A DNA stretch of 64,000 nt from CAYUAI01 sp964442745 (GCA_964442745.1 CAYUAI010000010.1:17031-81030); one strand, 5' to 3'; positions 8,783-17,845 are shown, numbered from the stretch's first letter. Translations and numbers: made by a program. Notes: generated by a model from the letters alone, not told the origin.

Positions 8783-9970
8783 TCAGGCACCCATTCCTTG
8801 GGTGTTACTATCGCTGAGTAAGCTGTTACGCTGGTTTTTTGGTTGTTTTTTGTATAGTGGTTTGGCGATGATGCGCCAATCTTTTCCCACGGCTCGAATA
8901 TCTATCATTTCTAATGATACTTTTTCAGGTATTGTTTGTATGTGGGGTAAATGAAATGCCCCTCGGGCCGTATCTCCCAGTAGGCTAGGTGCCATATATA
9001 TCACCAATTCATCAATGAGCTTTGCTGTCAAAAAAGCACCATTTAGGGTGGCACCACACTCTAGCATTACGTTATTCATTTGGCGAGATGCGAGTTCTTG
9101 TAAAACCTGATCCACGGGTATTCGCTGGGAGTCATGGGGCGGTAGTAACATAATTTCAGCACCGGCGGTTTGTAATTCTGAGATTTTTTGTGGATCGTTT
9201 TTTTTGGTAAAGACTAAAACATTGGCATTGACCTGAAAGAGTTTAGCGGTGGCGCTTAGTCGGAGTTGGGTATCGAGTATGACTCGGTAAGGTTGAGTAT
9301 CGCGTATTTTGAGTAGGCTCGGCTCACGAATGGTTAATAATGGATCATCGTGTAATACGGTTTCGATTCCTGTGATGATGGCACAGCTTTGCGCTCGCAG
9401 ATCCTGCACATCTTGCCGAGCGCAGGCCTGAGTGATCCATTGGCTTACCCCTGATGCGAGCGCCGTGCGGCCATCTAAGCTCATGGCGATTTTACTGCGA
9501 AGCCAAGGTTTGTGCTCAGTCATTCTTTTGATATAACCTAGGTTAAGGCGTTGTGCTTGTTCCTCAAATAAGCCAATCTGTACTTCGATACCATGATTTT
9601 GCAGTATTTTGACACCTTTGCCGGCCATGAGTGGATTGGGGTCCAACATGGCGACAACGACCCGGCTGATTTTCGCGTCAATTAACGCTTGAGTACAAGG
9701 TGGGGTTCGTCCGTGATGACAGCACGGTTCCAAGGTAATGTAGGCAGTTGCTCCCGCTGTGGTTTGTGTGGCATTGCGTAATGCGACGACTTCGGCATGA
9801 GGCCCGCCGGCTTTGGCATGCCATCCTTGTCCAATCATTTGACCATATTGTGTGAGTACACAGCCGACGTTTGGGTTAGGTGCCGTGGTATAATGGCCGC
9901 GTTGTGCAAGCTGCAATGCCAGCGCCATAAAATGTGGGTCATCAGCTATTTTTCTAATGGGGTGAGTCAT
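8783..9970 (-). CDS. ribD: bifunctional riboflavin deaminase/reductase
   Basis: Carries out two steps of riboflavin synthesis: deamination of the GTP-cyclohydrolase II product and NADPH reduction of the ribose side chain. The N-terminal deaminase shows the zinc motifs PHAEVVAL and PCCHHGRTPPC; the C-terminal reductase begins near LRSKIAMSLDGRTAL. Of two ATG codons 6 nt apart, the second (9970) has GGAAG at a proper distance. About 395 residues, slightly long for the family. nrdR, ribE and ribBA are not adjacent, so the usual rib operon is split here. Confidence 0.95.
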   Translation of the reverse strand: MTHPIRKIADDPHFMALALQLAQRGHYTTAPNPNVGCVLTQYGQMIGQGWHAKAGGPHAEVVALRNATQTTAGATAYITLEPCCHHGRTPPCTQALIDAKISRVVVAMLDPNPLMAGKGVKILQNHGIEVQIGLFEEQAQRLNLGYIKRMTEHKPWLRSKIAMSLDGRTALASGVSQWITQACARQDVQDLRAQSCAIITGIETVLHDDPLLTIREPSLLKIRDTQPYRVILDTQLRLSATAKLFQVNANVLVFTKKNDPQKISELQTAGAEIMLLPPHDSQRIPVDQVLQELASRQMNNVMLECGATLNGAFLTAKLIDELVIYMAPSLLGDTARGAFHLPHIQTIPEKVSLEMIDIRAVGKDWRIIAKPLYKKQPKNQRNSLLSDSNTQGMGA

Positions 9971-9976
9971 TGTCAT

Positions 9977-10360
9977 CTTCCGTTTAACAGCGCTTGCTTA
10001 GGGCATCCATCATGGATGCTGATAGTTTATTGATGTTGGTTTATCTTTGGCTATTGGTATCAGTTATTACCTAATATTTTAACCAAAATCCCACGCTTTT
10101 TCTACGACTCTGCCAACAGATATTTACCAAATGTTGTTTTATTACCAACAAAATTTGTGAATTAGTTCATCTGAGTTTTTATCGGGGAAGTGGTTTAATG
10201 CCATGACACCAACACTTCTCATTGGGGTCGCCGGTTTCGTTTGGTTTCGTAATGGGATTAAAAATGAAAAATCGTTTCATTGGACAGAGTGATAAGGAAT
10301 GTGCGCCAGCAATGTTTATCACGTGCCCATTCCTTATCAGCGCCCGGAGCTAATGCTTAG
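9977..10360. other. intergenic region with an inverted repeat
   Basis: About 380 nt between ribD and the regulator remnant. It contains perfect 12-bp arms TGATAAGGAATG (10290-10301) and CATTCCTTATCA (10328-10339) around a 26-nt spacer. Otherwise I see no gene. Confidence 0.5.
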
Positions 10361-11040
10361 GTCAGACTGGAGATCGCAGAAAAATCGGCACCAACAAATT
10401 TATCGGTGTTGATTGATGGTGAGAGTGGTATGGGCAAAGAGTTAATGGCGAAAGTGCGCATGGCGGTACTATATTTCTGGATGAAATTGGCGAGTTTCCA
10501 TTATCCGGGCCAGTAAAATTTTTTCGGGTTTTACAGTCCAATGAAGTTCAGCGGGTCGGTTCCGATGAATGTGTGCATATTGATACTCGGGTGGTGGCGG
10601 CGACCAATAGAGATTTATTTACCATGTGTCAAGAGAGAAGCTTTCGTGAAGATCTTTATTATCGATTGAGTGTGATACAGGTGAGTTTACCTGCCTTGCG
10701 TGAGCGGCGTGATGAAAATTGGTTTACTTTGTGAGTATTTTTGTGATGAAGCGGCGGAAGAATTGAATCGATCACCGGTTCGCATGTCACCCAGACTCAA
10801 GGTTTTTTTAAAGGAATACGCTTATCCTGGCAATATTCGGGAGTTGCGAAATATTATTTATCGTTTATCTTGTTTAGCGCCGTCGATGGCGGATATCGAG
10901 CATTTGCCTGACAATATCCGACCGACGGGGACTGGATTTGAATTTCTAAAAAAAGCGAATTTATGGGAGATTCCGCTGTGCGATATTAAAAAAATGGCCA
11001 GTGACGAGGCTGAGAAGCCGTTTTTAGAAGAAGGCTTGTC
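10361..11040 (+). pseudogene. decayed sigma-54-dependent AAA+ transcription activator
   Basis: Pieces of a sigma-54 activator lie in three frames. First the Walker A region (LIDGESGMGKELMAK). Then, after an in-place loss of the segment that should hold the GAFTGA loop, the Walker B region (GGTIFLDEIGEFPLSG) through RVVAATNRDL to LPALRERRDE, where a frame change at about 10720 leads to TGA. The rest (IGLLCEYFCDEAAEE, YPGNIRELRNIIYRLS) continues in the next frame. The N-terminal receiver or GAF part and the C-terminal Fis-type helix-turn-helix are absent; the 3' end runs into rfbB. GAFTGA loss alone would prevent sigma-54 contact. Which regulator it was cannot be decided. Confidence 0.88.
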
Positions 11041-12106
11041 AATCGGCGGCAAGCCCGAGTCGTTGTCGTTGATATTCCCCGGATAATATAGTTTGCCACC
11101 AGGCGGTATTATCTAAATACCATTGCACCGTTTTTTTGAGGCCAGTGTCAAATGTTTCTTGCGGTGTCCAACCGAGTTGTTTTTGAATTTTCTGGGCGTC
11201 AATGGCATAACGCTGGTCATGGCCTGGACGGTCTTGCACGTATTCGATGAATTGTGCATGAGGTTTGGCGATGGGCGTTTCTATTAAGTCATCTAAGTGT
11301 TGGCAAATGAGTTTGACCACTTCAATATTGGTTTTTTCATTGTGGCCACCAATATTATAGGTTTCGCCAACCTGTCCTTTTTCTAGCACTAGCCGCAAGG
11401 CGCGGGCGTGATCTTCCACATATAGCCAGTCGCGTATATTATTACCTTGTCCATAGACGGGCAATTTTTTTCCTTCCATGCCATTGAGTATCATCAGCGG
11501 GATGAGTTTTTCGGGAAATTGGTAGGGACCGTAGTTATTGGAGCAGTTGGTTATCAGCGTGGGAATGCCAAAGGTATGGTACCAGGCACGGACTAAATGG
11601 TCCGATGAGGCTTTGCTGGCTGAGTAGGGTGAATTCGGCGAGTACGGTGTGGTTTCTGTGAAATAGCCATGGGCTGGCAAGGAGCCAAAAACTTCATCGG
11701 TGGAGATGTGGTGAAAGCGAAAAGCTTGCTGTCGTGTGTGATCCAGGGTGGACCAATATTGGCGGGTGGCTTCTAACAAGCTAAAGGTACCCATGATATT
11801 GGTTTGCATAAAATCCGCCGGACCTTCGATAGATCTGTCAACATGGGATTCGGCGGCAAGATGCATGATGGCACTGGGTTGATATTGCTTGAAGATGCCA
11901 TGCATGTCTTGTTGGTGGCAGATATTTTTTTGCTGAAAAATATGGCGCTCATGATTTCTGGCGGCGCCGAGCGATGACACATTGCCAGCATAAGTTAAAC
12001 AATCGATATTTACGATAATATGGTTTGTTTCTTCGATGAGCTGCCGGACAACGGCTGAGCCAATAAAACCGGCACCACCAGTGATTAATATTGTTTTTTG
12101 TTTCAT
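11039..12106 (-). CDS. rfbB: dTDP-glucose 4,6-dehydratase
   Basis: Extended SDR enzyme that makes dTDP-4-keto-6-deoxyglucose, the entry to dTDP-rhamnose and related sugars. Visible: Rossmann motif TGGAGFIGSAVVR, the substrate signature AAESHVDRSI, STDEVFG with the active-site Asp-Glu, and YSASKAS with catalytic Tyr-Lys. About 355 residues, as in E. coli RfbB (361). The start at 12106 gives the family N-terminus; ATG 12118 is possible and neither has a clear ribosome site. The partners rfbA, rfbC and rfbD are absent here, so the gene is isolated. Confidence 0.95.
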   Translation of the reverse strand: MKQKTILITGGAGFIGSAVVRQLIEETNHIIVNIDCLTYAGNVSSLGAARNHERHIFQQKNICHQQDMHGIFKQYQPSAIMHLAAESHVDRSIEGPADFMQTNIMGTFSLLEATRQYWSTLDHTRQQAFRFHHISTDEVFGSLPAHGYFTETTPYSPNSPYSASKASSDHLVRAWYHTFGIPTLITNCSNNYGPYQFPEKLIPLMILNGMEGKKLPVYGQGNNIRDWLYVEDHARALRLVLEKGQVGETYNIGGHNEKTNIEVVKLICQHLDDLIETPIAKPHAQFIEYVQDRPGHDQRYAIDAQKIQKQLGWTPQETFDTGLKKTVQWYLDNTAWWQTILSGEYQRQRLGLAAD

Positions 12107-12160
12107 TGCATTAAGCATCAGATTGAAGAAGTCGGATGTACTAGGTTATTTACGGCAGTT

Positions 12161-12227
12161 TATGTAGGTCGTAGTGATCGAAAATTAAGCTAACTATTGA
12201 TTTGATGTGCTGATGGCGACCTACATA
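12161..12227. repeat. inverted repeat between rfbB and the anti-sigma gene
   Basis: Perfect 11-bp arms TATGTAGGTCG (12161-12171) and CGACCTACATA (12217-12227) flank a 45-nt spacer. It lies downstream of the anti-sigma gene and upstream of rfbB, both on the minus strand. It could be a large hairpin terminator or a small dispersed palindromic element. Confidence 0.5.
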
Positions 12228-12234
12228 CCTGGGG

Positions 12235-12477
12235 TTATTTTTGGTTTTGCCTATGTTGCTGCAGTAAGTTAGCTACTTGATTATCAATATCAGGGTGTGT
12301 TATTTCTGGTTCCTTCAAGTGTTTGACTGCATTGATGGTTGCCTGTAATTGTTTCATAAAACGGTGGCAATGGACACACATCATTAGATGTATTTTTATG
12401 CGCATCCGCGTCATCAACGGTAGATCTTGGTCGAGGTATTGGCTCGATAATTTAGCAATGTCACGACAACTTATCAT
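12235..12477 (-). CDS. zinc-finger anti-sigma factor
   Basis: An 80-residue protein beginning MISCRDIAKLSSQYLDQDLP and carrying HLMMCVHCHRFMKQL, the H-x3-C-x2-C zinc-binding pattern of the zf-HC2 (ZAS) anti-sigma family. It has no membrane segment, so it would be a soluble anti-sigma factor, as in the RsrA/ChrR type. Its ATG overlaps the stop of the upstream ECF sigma gene by 4 nt, which strongly suggests the two are co-translated as a sigma/anti-sigma pair. Confidence 0.88.
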   Translation of the reverse strand: MISCRDIAKLSSQYLDQDLPLMTRMRIKIHLMMCVHCHRFMKQLQATINAVKHLKEPEITHPDIDNQVANLLQQHRQNQK

Positions 12478-13076
12478 GATGTTTGACTCTCGTGTTGGTC
12501 AATCGCATTCCAGAGTTGTGTTCGGGCGCGATGTAATAGTACTCTACTATTAGATGCAGAAACCTCAAGAATCTTACATATTTCTTCCATTTCCATGTCT
12601 TCAATTTCGCGTAAAATTAGCACAGATTGTTGCAGAGGCGGTAACTTATTGATTTCTTTTATTATTACTTCTTTCAATTGTTCGCTGCCTAAAATTTGAT
12701 CGGGTGTTTCTCCGTGCCAGACGCTCGGGTGCATCTGCCACATGCCATTTTCAGTAAAGCGATCGGCAGGAATCGATAGTTGAGCGAGGTCTTCGGCACT
12801 GCCGACGGCAATATTACGAGATTCCTTGCGCAAGCGTGTTTTGGCACAGTTGCTAACAATGCGTAGTATCCAGGTTTTTAAACTCGATCGTTGTTGGAAG
12901 TTTGGCAATGCTTTAATCACAGATAACCAGGTTTCTTGCACCACTTCTTCAGCAATGGATGGGCCGACGATTGCTCGGGCAACTTTTAGCATAATACTTT
13001 GATAGGATTTAACCAGGTGCCGAAACGCGGCTTCATCACCGGCGAGTAATTTGGTTACTAATATGTCATCTTTCAT
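12474..13076 (-). CDS. ECF (RpoE-like) sigma-70 family factor
   Basis: 200 residues with region 2 (FRHLVKSYQSIMLKVARAI, then EEVVQETWLSVIKALPNF) and region 4 (LPPLQQSVLILREIEDMEM, then SASNSRVLLHRARTQL) and no regions 1 or 3, which defines the ECF group. It should direct RNA polymerase to a small stress regulon, held in check by the overlapping zinc-finger protein. The arsenosugar genes start divergently about 510 nt away, so they are candidate targets, but I could not identify a matching promoter motif. Confidence 0.93.
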   Translation of the reverse strand: MKDDILVTKLLAGDEAAFRHLVKSYQSIMLKVARAIVGPSIAEEVVQETWLSVIKALPNFQQRSSLKTWILRIVSNCAKTRLRKESRNIAVGSAEDLAQLSIPADRFTENGMWQMHPSVWHGETPDQILGSEQLKEVIIKEINKLPPLQQSVLILREIEDMEMEEICKILEVSASNSRVLLHRARTQLWNAIDQHESQTS

Positions 13077-13588
13077 GTTGGATTTTTCATCCGGTTGAGT
13101 AGTCTCTTGTGTTTCTCATTTTATCCCCCGAGTTGTCGTTAATTACGGTGGTAAAAGCAGCACTGTAACATTTTTTTTTTCATGATGTCTAGAAAGCAAA
13201 GGAAGCGGCCTTGTTGTTTGCTTGTACTGCGCATGACCTGGATAATGTACATGATTTGTGGCTTGTCGCAAGTAAAAATCTTTGCCCGTTCAAGGGTGAC
13301 GTGAGAATTTTGTGATCGCTGTACTCATTGGGTAATTTTTTTCTATACCGATAGCCAATTATTTTTAGATAAGTTGACGGGGGGCCGGTTAAAATAGTGT
13401 CGGCGATGGGTATATTTACTGCAATGAGTCACTCGATCGTTTGGGTCAATGATGAGCGGGTTTTGGTAGTAGGCCGTGAGTGTCACATACGGTGCTGATA
13501 AGGTGAAAGGCTAAATGAACACCTTTAAAATTGGCGATTGCCATCGCTTGGTATCTGACAATATAGAAGTCGGTTTAGGAGATAGAAT
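13077..13588. other. divergent regulatory spacer between the ECF sigma factor and arsS
   Basis: A 512-nt spacer without a convincing gene. It must hold the promoters for both directions. A T10-type run lies near 13171, and a TTGACG hexamer at 13374-13379 has no good -10 partner. Confidence 0.5.
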
Positions 13589-14551
13589 ATGCGTGCCACT
13601 TTACCTTTATTAGAGGTTTCGGATTTTCCGGAGCTGCGTCGAGATACTTTGACAACGTTGCAAGTTAACTTGGGGTATCGATGTAATCAGCAATGTGTGC
13701 ACTGTCATGTCAGTGCGGGTCCTAAGCGCAAAGAGAATATGACCTTAGAAACGGTGCAGCAAATTATCGAATTTATGCGCCAATCAAGTGTGACAAGCAT
13801 CGACTTAACCGGTGGGGCACCGGAGCTTAATCCCCACTTCCGTGATTTGGTTGATGCCGCCGTCGCAAGCGATATCAATGTGATGGACCGCTGTAATATT
13901 ACCGTGCTGGAAGAGCCGGGCCAGGAAAGCTTGGCAAATTACTTAGCGGATCGCAAAGTAGAAATTACCGCCTCACTACCTTGTTATATGGAAGACAATG
14001 TTGATCAGCAGCGAGGAAAGGGGGTTTTTCAAAGTAGTATTCGTGGTTTACAAGCATTAAATGCGTTGGGTTATGGTCAGCCAAATAGTGGTTTACGACT
14101 CAATTTGGTTTATAATCCGCAAGGTTGGGTTTTGCCTCCGGCTCAAGCTGAGCTTGAAGCTGACTATAAAAAACATTTACAACAACACTTTGGTATTGTG
14201 TTTAACCAGTTGTATACCATCACCAATATGCCCATCCAGCGCTTTGGAAGCATGTTGGTCTCCAAGGGGAAATTCCATCATTACATGTCATTACTCAAAA
14301 CATCGTATGCAAAGGTTAATTTGCCGACGGTTATGTGTCGTCGCTTAATCAGTGTAGATTGGCAGGGTTATGTCTATGATTGCGATTTTAATCAAATGCT
14401 AGATTTGCCACTGAGAATGGAAAATCGGCCTAAAGCACATATCAATGACTTGCTAAAATATGATTTAAATGGCAATCCCATTGTGGTGGCAGATCATTGT
14501 TACGGATGTACGGCGGGCAGTGGCAGTAGTTGTGGTGGCGCATTATCATAA
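13589..14551 (+). CDS. arsS: arsenosugar biosynthesis radical SAM protein
   Basis: Radical SAM enzyme proposed to join the 5'-deoxyadenosyl group to methylated arsenic. The 4Fe-4S motif is C32-x3-C36-x2-C39 (RCNQQCVHCH), followed by LTGGAPELNP (SAM-binding) and the family blocks MDRCNITVLEEPGQE and ASLPCYMEDNVDQQRG. The C-terminal Cys-rich end CYGCTAGSGSSCGGALS is typical of ArsS (TIGR04167); here it uses Cys codons and ends at TAA, so it is not the selenoprotein form. AGGAG precedes the ATG. 320 residues, as expected. The arsM-like gene follows after 72 nt. Confidence 0.93.
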   Translation: MRATLPLLEVSDFPELRRDTLTTLQVNLGYRCNQQCVHCHVSAGPKRKENMTLETVQQIIEFMRQSSVTSIDLTGGAPELNPHFRDLVDAAVASDINVMDRCNITVLEEPGQESLANYLADRKVEITASLPCYMEDNVDQQRGKGVFQSSIRGLQALNALGYGQPNSGLRLNLVYNPQGWVLPPAQAELEADYKKHLQQHFGIVFNQLYTITNMPIQRFGSMLVSKGKFHHYMSLLKTSYAKVNLPTVMCRRLISVDWQGYVYDCDFNQMLDLPLRMENRPKAHINDLLKYDLNGNPIVVADHCYGCTAGSGSSCGGALS

Positions 14552-14623
14552 AAATTCTGATGGTATATCGGTAGCGAATGATTTGGATCAATAAAATAAT
14601 AGAGTAATTACGAGGAGTCAAGC

Positions 14624-15748
14624 GTGGATTTAAATGCGAGTGTATTAGATCGCTATTCTGGCGGTGCCAAAGAGCGTCAAGAATTATTATGTTGCCCTGT
14701 TGGCTATGATAGCGAGGCGTTAGCCCTGCTTCCCCAAGAAATTATCGATAAAGACTATGGCTGTGGTGATCCATCACGTTATGTGCGTCCAGGCGATACG
14801 GTGCTTGATCTTGGTAGTGGCGGTGGTAAAATTTGTTATATGGCCGCGAGTATTGTGGGTCAAGAAGGTAAGGTGATTGGCGTTGATATGAATGATGACA
14901 TGTTAATGCTTGCAAGAAAATATCAACAAGAAATGGCGGATAAGTTAGGGAGCGATCGTGTCGCGTTTGTAAAAGGGTATATTCAGGATTTGGCGCTGGA
15001 TGTGACGGCCATGGAACAAAGGCTTGCCGATCATCCCGTTAAAAATGCAAAAGATTATTCGGCATTAGGTGACTATCAAGCGCGTCAACGACAAAACAAT
15101 CCTCTCATTAAAGACAATTCGATTGATTTAGTGATTTCCAACTGTGTACTTAATCTGGTGAGCGATTCGGAAAAAACTCAGCTTGTCCACGAAATATTTC
15201 GTGTCTTAAAGCCCGGTGGTCGAGTGGCAATTTCTGATATCGTGAGCGATGAGTTTGTCCCCGATACACTTAAAAATGATCCAGAACTATGGAGTGGCTG
15301 TATTTCTGGCGCGTTTCAAGAGCATGAGTTGATGGAGGCCTTTGTTGACGCGGGATTTGTTGCCGTGTGTTTTGATAAATGGGAGGAAACGCCTTGGCAA
15401 GTGGTTGAGGGGCTCGAATTTCGTTCGGTGACTTTGACGGCGGTGAAGGGTGAAGGTAATGATTGTATTGATCGAGGTCATGCGGTTATTTACAAAGGTC
15501 CTTACGCTAATGTCCATGACGAAGAAGGCCACATTTTTCCGCGAGGCGAACGAATTGCGGTATGTGAAAGAACCTTTGGTATGTTAACGCAAGGCCCTTA
15601 TAAAGATGATTTTATTGGTATTGCGCCCGCCACTTTGTGGGAACCCAGACACTGGTGTGCGCCAGCGGGCACGTTGCGACCGGCCTCTCAAACAAAGGGG
15701 GCTAGCTATCAAATATCCGATGAATCATCTGTCGGCACTTGTTGCTAA
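14624..15748 (+). CDS. arsM: ArsM-like arsenite S-adenosylmethyltransferase
   Basis: Predicted to methylate arsenite, feeding ArsS. The SAM-binding fold shows VLDLGSGGGK and VIGVDMN. The three arsenic-binding cysteines of ArsM enzymes appear to be present: Cys71, Cys174 (ISNCVLNL) and Cys226 (SGCISGA). A C-terminal extension of about 100 residues ends in GTCC. The N-terminal ELLCCPVGYD block is shared with arsenosugar-linked members. GTG start with AGGAG 8 nt upstream; 374 residues. Same strand and close to arsS, so probably one transcript. Confidence 0.9.
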   Translation: MDLNASVLDRYSGGAKERQELLCCPVGYDSEALALLPQEIIDKDYGCGDPSRYVRPGDTVLDLGSGGGKICYMAASIVGQEGKVIGVDMNDDMLMLARKYQQEMADKLGSDRVAFVKGYIQDLALDVTAMEQRLADHPVKNAKDYSALGDYQARQRQNNPLIKDNSIDLVISNCVLNLVSDSEKTQLVHEIFRVLKPGGRVAISDIVSDEFVPDTLKNDPELWSGCISGAFQEHELMEAFVDAGFVAVCFDKWEETPWQVVEGLEFRSVTLTAVKGEGNDCIDRGHAVIYKGPYANVHDEEGHIFPRGERIAVCERTFGMLTQGPYKDDFIGIAPATLWEPRHWCAPAGTLRPASQTKGASYQISDESSVGTCC

Positions 15749-16166
15749 GGAATGGGCATGTAATAACTTTCTTGTTTAGCGCTTGGCTTTGTCTCGATAA
15801 TTGCTCCATGCGTTATTCTACCTCCTAACTCCCTTTAGTCATCCTGAATGGCCTAAAGCACCTACGGGTCGTCAATCCGGTCGATCCAATCTTACCTAAA
15901 TCTGGGCGCGAAAATGGTAGTTGATGGTCGTGCTGAATATACACGAATTTGATTGGACATTGAATGAGAATCTTTATTTGGTTTAGAAGCTGTTTGGTTA
16001 AAAAATATTGAGCGAAAAGTCATCAAAATGAGACAATTTTTTCGATCGTTTGAGAAGAATAGCCGTGCTATTTGCCGAAAAGGATCAGGATAAGCGGTCA
16101 TTTTGATGGTTTTTCAGCCGCTTCATTTTTTAACCAAGCCGCTTCTTAGGAAGATAATGACGAGCA
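15749..16166. other. spacer inside the arsenosugar cluster
   Basis: 418 nt between the arsM-like gene and the DUF2064 transferase. I see no gene with a credible product. A word TAAGGAATGGG at its left edge is shared with other intergenic sites. The transferase may therefore have its own promoter. Confidence 0.45.
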
Positions 16167-16796
16167 ATGAATAGCCAGTTAGGCAGAAGTGAAAATTTAC
16201 TGATGATATTTACCAAGGCCCCCGCGCTTGGGAAAGTGAAAACCCGGTTGATTTCTGAGTTGGGTGCTGAAAAAGCGAGGGCGGTTCATGTTGATTTAGT
16301 CATGCATACCTTAGCGCGTATGGTCAGTAACGAATGGACGACGCAATTATGGTGTAGTCCAGATTGTCATAGTGATTTTTTTAAGCAAATGCAACAACAT
16401 TTCAATGTTGTCTTGAAGCCACAGATGGGAGAAGACCTGGGACAACGGATGTATCAGGCATTTAGTGATGCACTTCGCCAATATAAGTGTGTCATTGTGA
16501 TTGGCACGGATTGCCCGGTATTGGAGGCCAGTCATATCCGGCAATCTTTTGCAAAAATACGGACAAATACTGCCGTTGTTATCCCAGCCACGGATGGAGG
16601 TTATGTATTACTAGGTTTAAACAGGGTTGAGAGGGGGTTATTTTCCGATATTCAGTGGGGGACTGACCAGGTGATGGAAGTGACTCGTGCTCATTTTATC
16701 CGATTGGGCTGGCCATGCTTTGAATACCCGTCATTATGGGATGTGGATTGGCCAGAAGATTATCGACGGGCTCGGCAGTATTTATTGCTGGAATAA
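16167..16796 (+). CDS. DUF2064/TIGR04282 glycosyltransferase linked to arsenosugar synthesis
   Basis: A GT-A-type nucleotidyl/glycosyl transferase of 209 residues. Family marks: FTKAPALGKVKTRL at the N-terminus, GTDCPVLEASHI in the middle, and ATDGGYVLLGL with the metal-binding Asp, then WGTDQV and the terminal DVDWPEDYRRAR. This family was defined by co-occurrence with radical SAM proteins of the ArsS type, which fits its place here. It may supply or attach the sugar part of the arsenosugar. The start lacks a strong ribosome site; ATG 16202 is a shorter choice. Convergent with flgN, 7 nt away. Confidence 0.88.
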   Translation: MNSQLGRSENLLMIFTKAPALGKVKTRLISELGAEKARAVHVDLVMHTLARMVSNEWTTQLWCSPDCHSDFFKQMQQHFNVVLKPQMGEDLGQRMYQAFSDALRQYKCVIVIGTDCPVLEASHIRQSFAKIRTNTAVVIPATDGGYVLLGLNRVERGLFSDIQWGTDQVMEVTRAHFIRLGWPCFEYPSLWDVDWPEDYRRARQYLLLE

Positions 16797-16803
16797 CATT
16801 TAG

Positions 16804-17289
16804 TTATACGGTCGCGATGGAATGGCCGCCGTAGTTGTTTGATAACTTTTGACCTTTCGGCCCATAGGTATTGCTATGTGATTTGCCTTGCAGGATATCT
16901 AAGGCTTGTCGTGTGGCGTGTTGGCGTAACACGATGACGGTGCCATTAACGGTATTAAGTCGTTGACATGCTTTGGTATGTTTGCATAGTGCATTCCAGT
17001 TCATCAGCAGACCGAATGTCTCACTCGGGTCGAGCTTTGCGAGGAAAAGGCGAATATTTTGTTCCGAAATGTCAACCTGAGAAGCGGCTAATAATTGTTG
17101 CCAATTCTTATTCAACTTGTCTAGGTCGTCGATCACTTTTTGCTTTTTTTGGATGATCTCATCCAGCCCAAGTGATTTGGCGGTATTTAATGTGGCATAT
17201 TCACGTTCCATCAAGTTTTTTAATGCAACGGTCATTGTCAGCTGTTTATCAAGCAGTGGTTTTAGCGTTTTTACAAATTTGTCATTCAT
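16804..17289 (-). CDS. flgN: FlgN, export chaperone for hook-associated proteins
   Basis: A helical 161-residue cytoplasmic chaperone that binds FlgK and FlgL before export. Visible: an N-terminal helix-rich domain, the conserved VNGTVIVLRQHATRQALDIL block that recruits substrates, and a YGPKGQ tail typical of FlgN. Its ATG overlaps the flgM stop by 4 nt. Low sequence identity is normal for FlgN, but the C-terminal block and gene partner make the call firm. Confidence 0.88.
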   Translation of the reverse strand: MNDKFVKTLKPLLDKQLTMTVALKNLMEREYATLNTAKSLGLDEIIQKKQKVIDDLDKLNKNWQQLLAASQVDISEQNIRLFLAKLDPSETFGLLMNWNALCKHTKACQRLNTVNGTVIVLRQHATRQALDILQGKSHSNTYGPKGQKLSNNYGGHSIATV

Positions 17290-17612
17290 GTGGAAAGTTT
17301 AGCACGAATCATGCCTTCTATTTCAATAAGTTTGTCTGCGACTTTTTCTGGATCGACGGTGAAGGTGCCTTGAGCGATTTGTGCTTTTATTGCATTGACT
17401 TTTTCCATATTCACCACCGGTTCTGCCGCGAGTTTAGCTTCAATTTGCTGTAATTGTGTTGCCGTATTTGTGATGTTGATCGTATCACTGGTAGGAAGCT
17501 TCGCTCGCGATACTTCATCGGTCTTTTTGATGGGGGTAGTATGACTTATTTTTACATTTTCCGTGGCTATCGCACGATTGGCGTGAGATGAGCCTGAAAT
17601 TTCGTTGGCCAT
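17286..17612 (-). CDS. flgM: FlgM, anti-sigma-28 factor
   Basis: Holds FliA (sigma-28) inactive until it is exported through the finished hook-basal body, timing flagellin expression. I use ATG 17612 with AGAGGA upstream (108 residues); the longer open frame to 17759 lacks support. The C-terminal sigma-binding part reads VNMEKVNAIKAQIAQGTFTV then DPEKVADKLIEIE, the standard FlgM pattern. Two sigma-28-like promoters in front of the flagellin genes at 59034 and 60453 are its expected indirect targets. Confidence 0.93.
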   Translation of the reverse strand: MANEISGSSHANRAIATENVKISHTTPIKKTDEVSRAKLPTSDTINITNTATQLQQIEAKLAAEPVVNMEKVNAIKAQIAQGTFTVDPEKVADKLIEIEGMIRAKLST

Positions 17613-17845
17613 AAATAAAATCCTCTTTAAAGATATTCGACCTAGAACCATTGTCGACACGCAATTTAAAATCTTTAGATTTTTTTTTGTGACAAGGTGC
17701 TCACTATTGGATGTTGGTGCTAAGAAGAATTTATAGCCTAAAATAGGGGGAGGATGCAACTGAAATATAAATATTACAGCGATTCAGGTTTAGGGGAGGA
17801 GGTGGGTAACGTTATGGTTTGTTGTTATAACATATTGTATTTTAA

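Noticed and set aside
11039..12106. rfbB as part of a dTDP-rhamnose operon
   Set aside because: rfbA, rfbC and rfbD are absent on both sides; the neighbours are a pseudogene and a sigma/anti-sigma pair.
14507..14580. possible selenocysteine readthrough at the end of arsS
   Set aside because: The Cys-rich end is encoded by ordinary Cys codons and the gene ends at TAA; no in-frame TGA with a following insertion structure is present.
15892..16101. 69-residue minus-strand open frame in the arsenosugar spacer
   Set aside because: No ribosome site, no recognisable motif and unusual composition.
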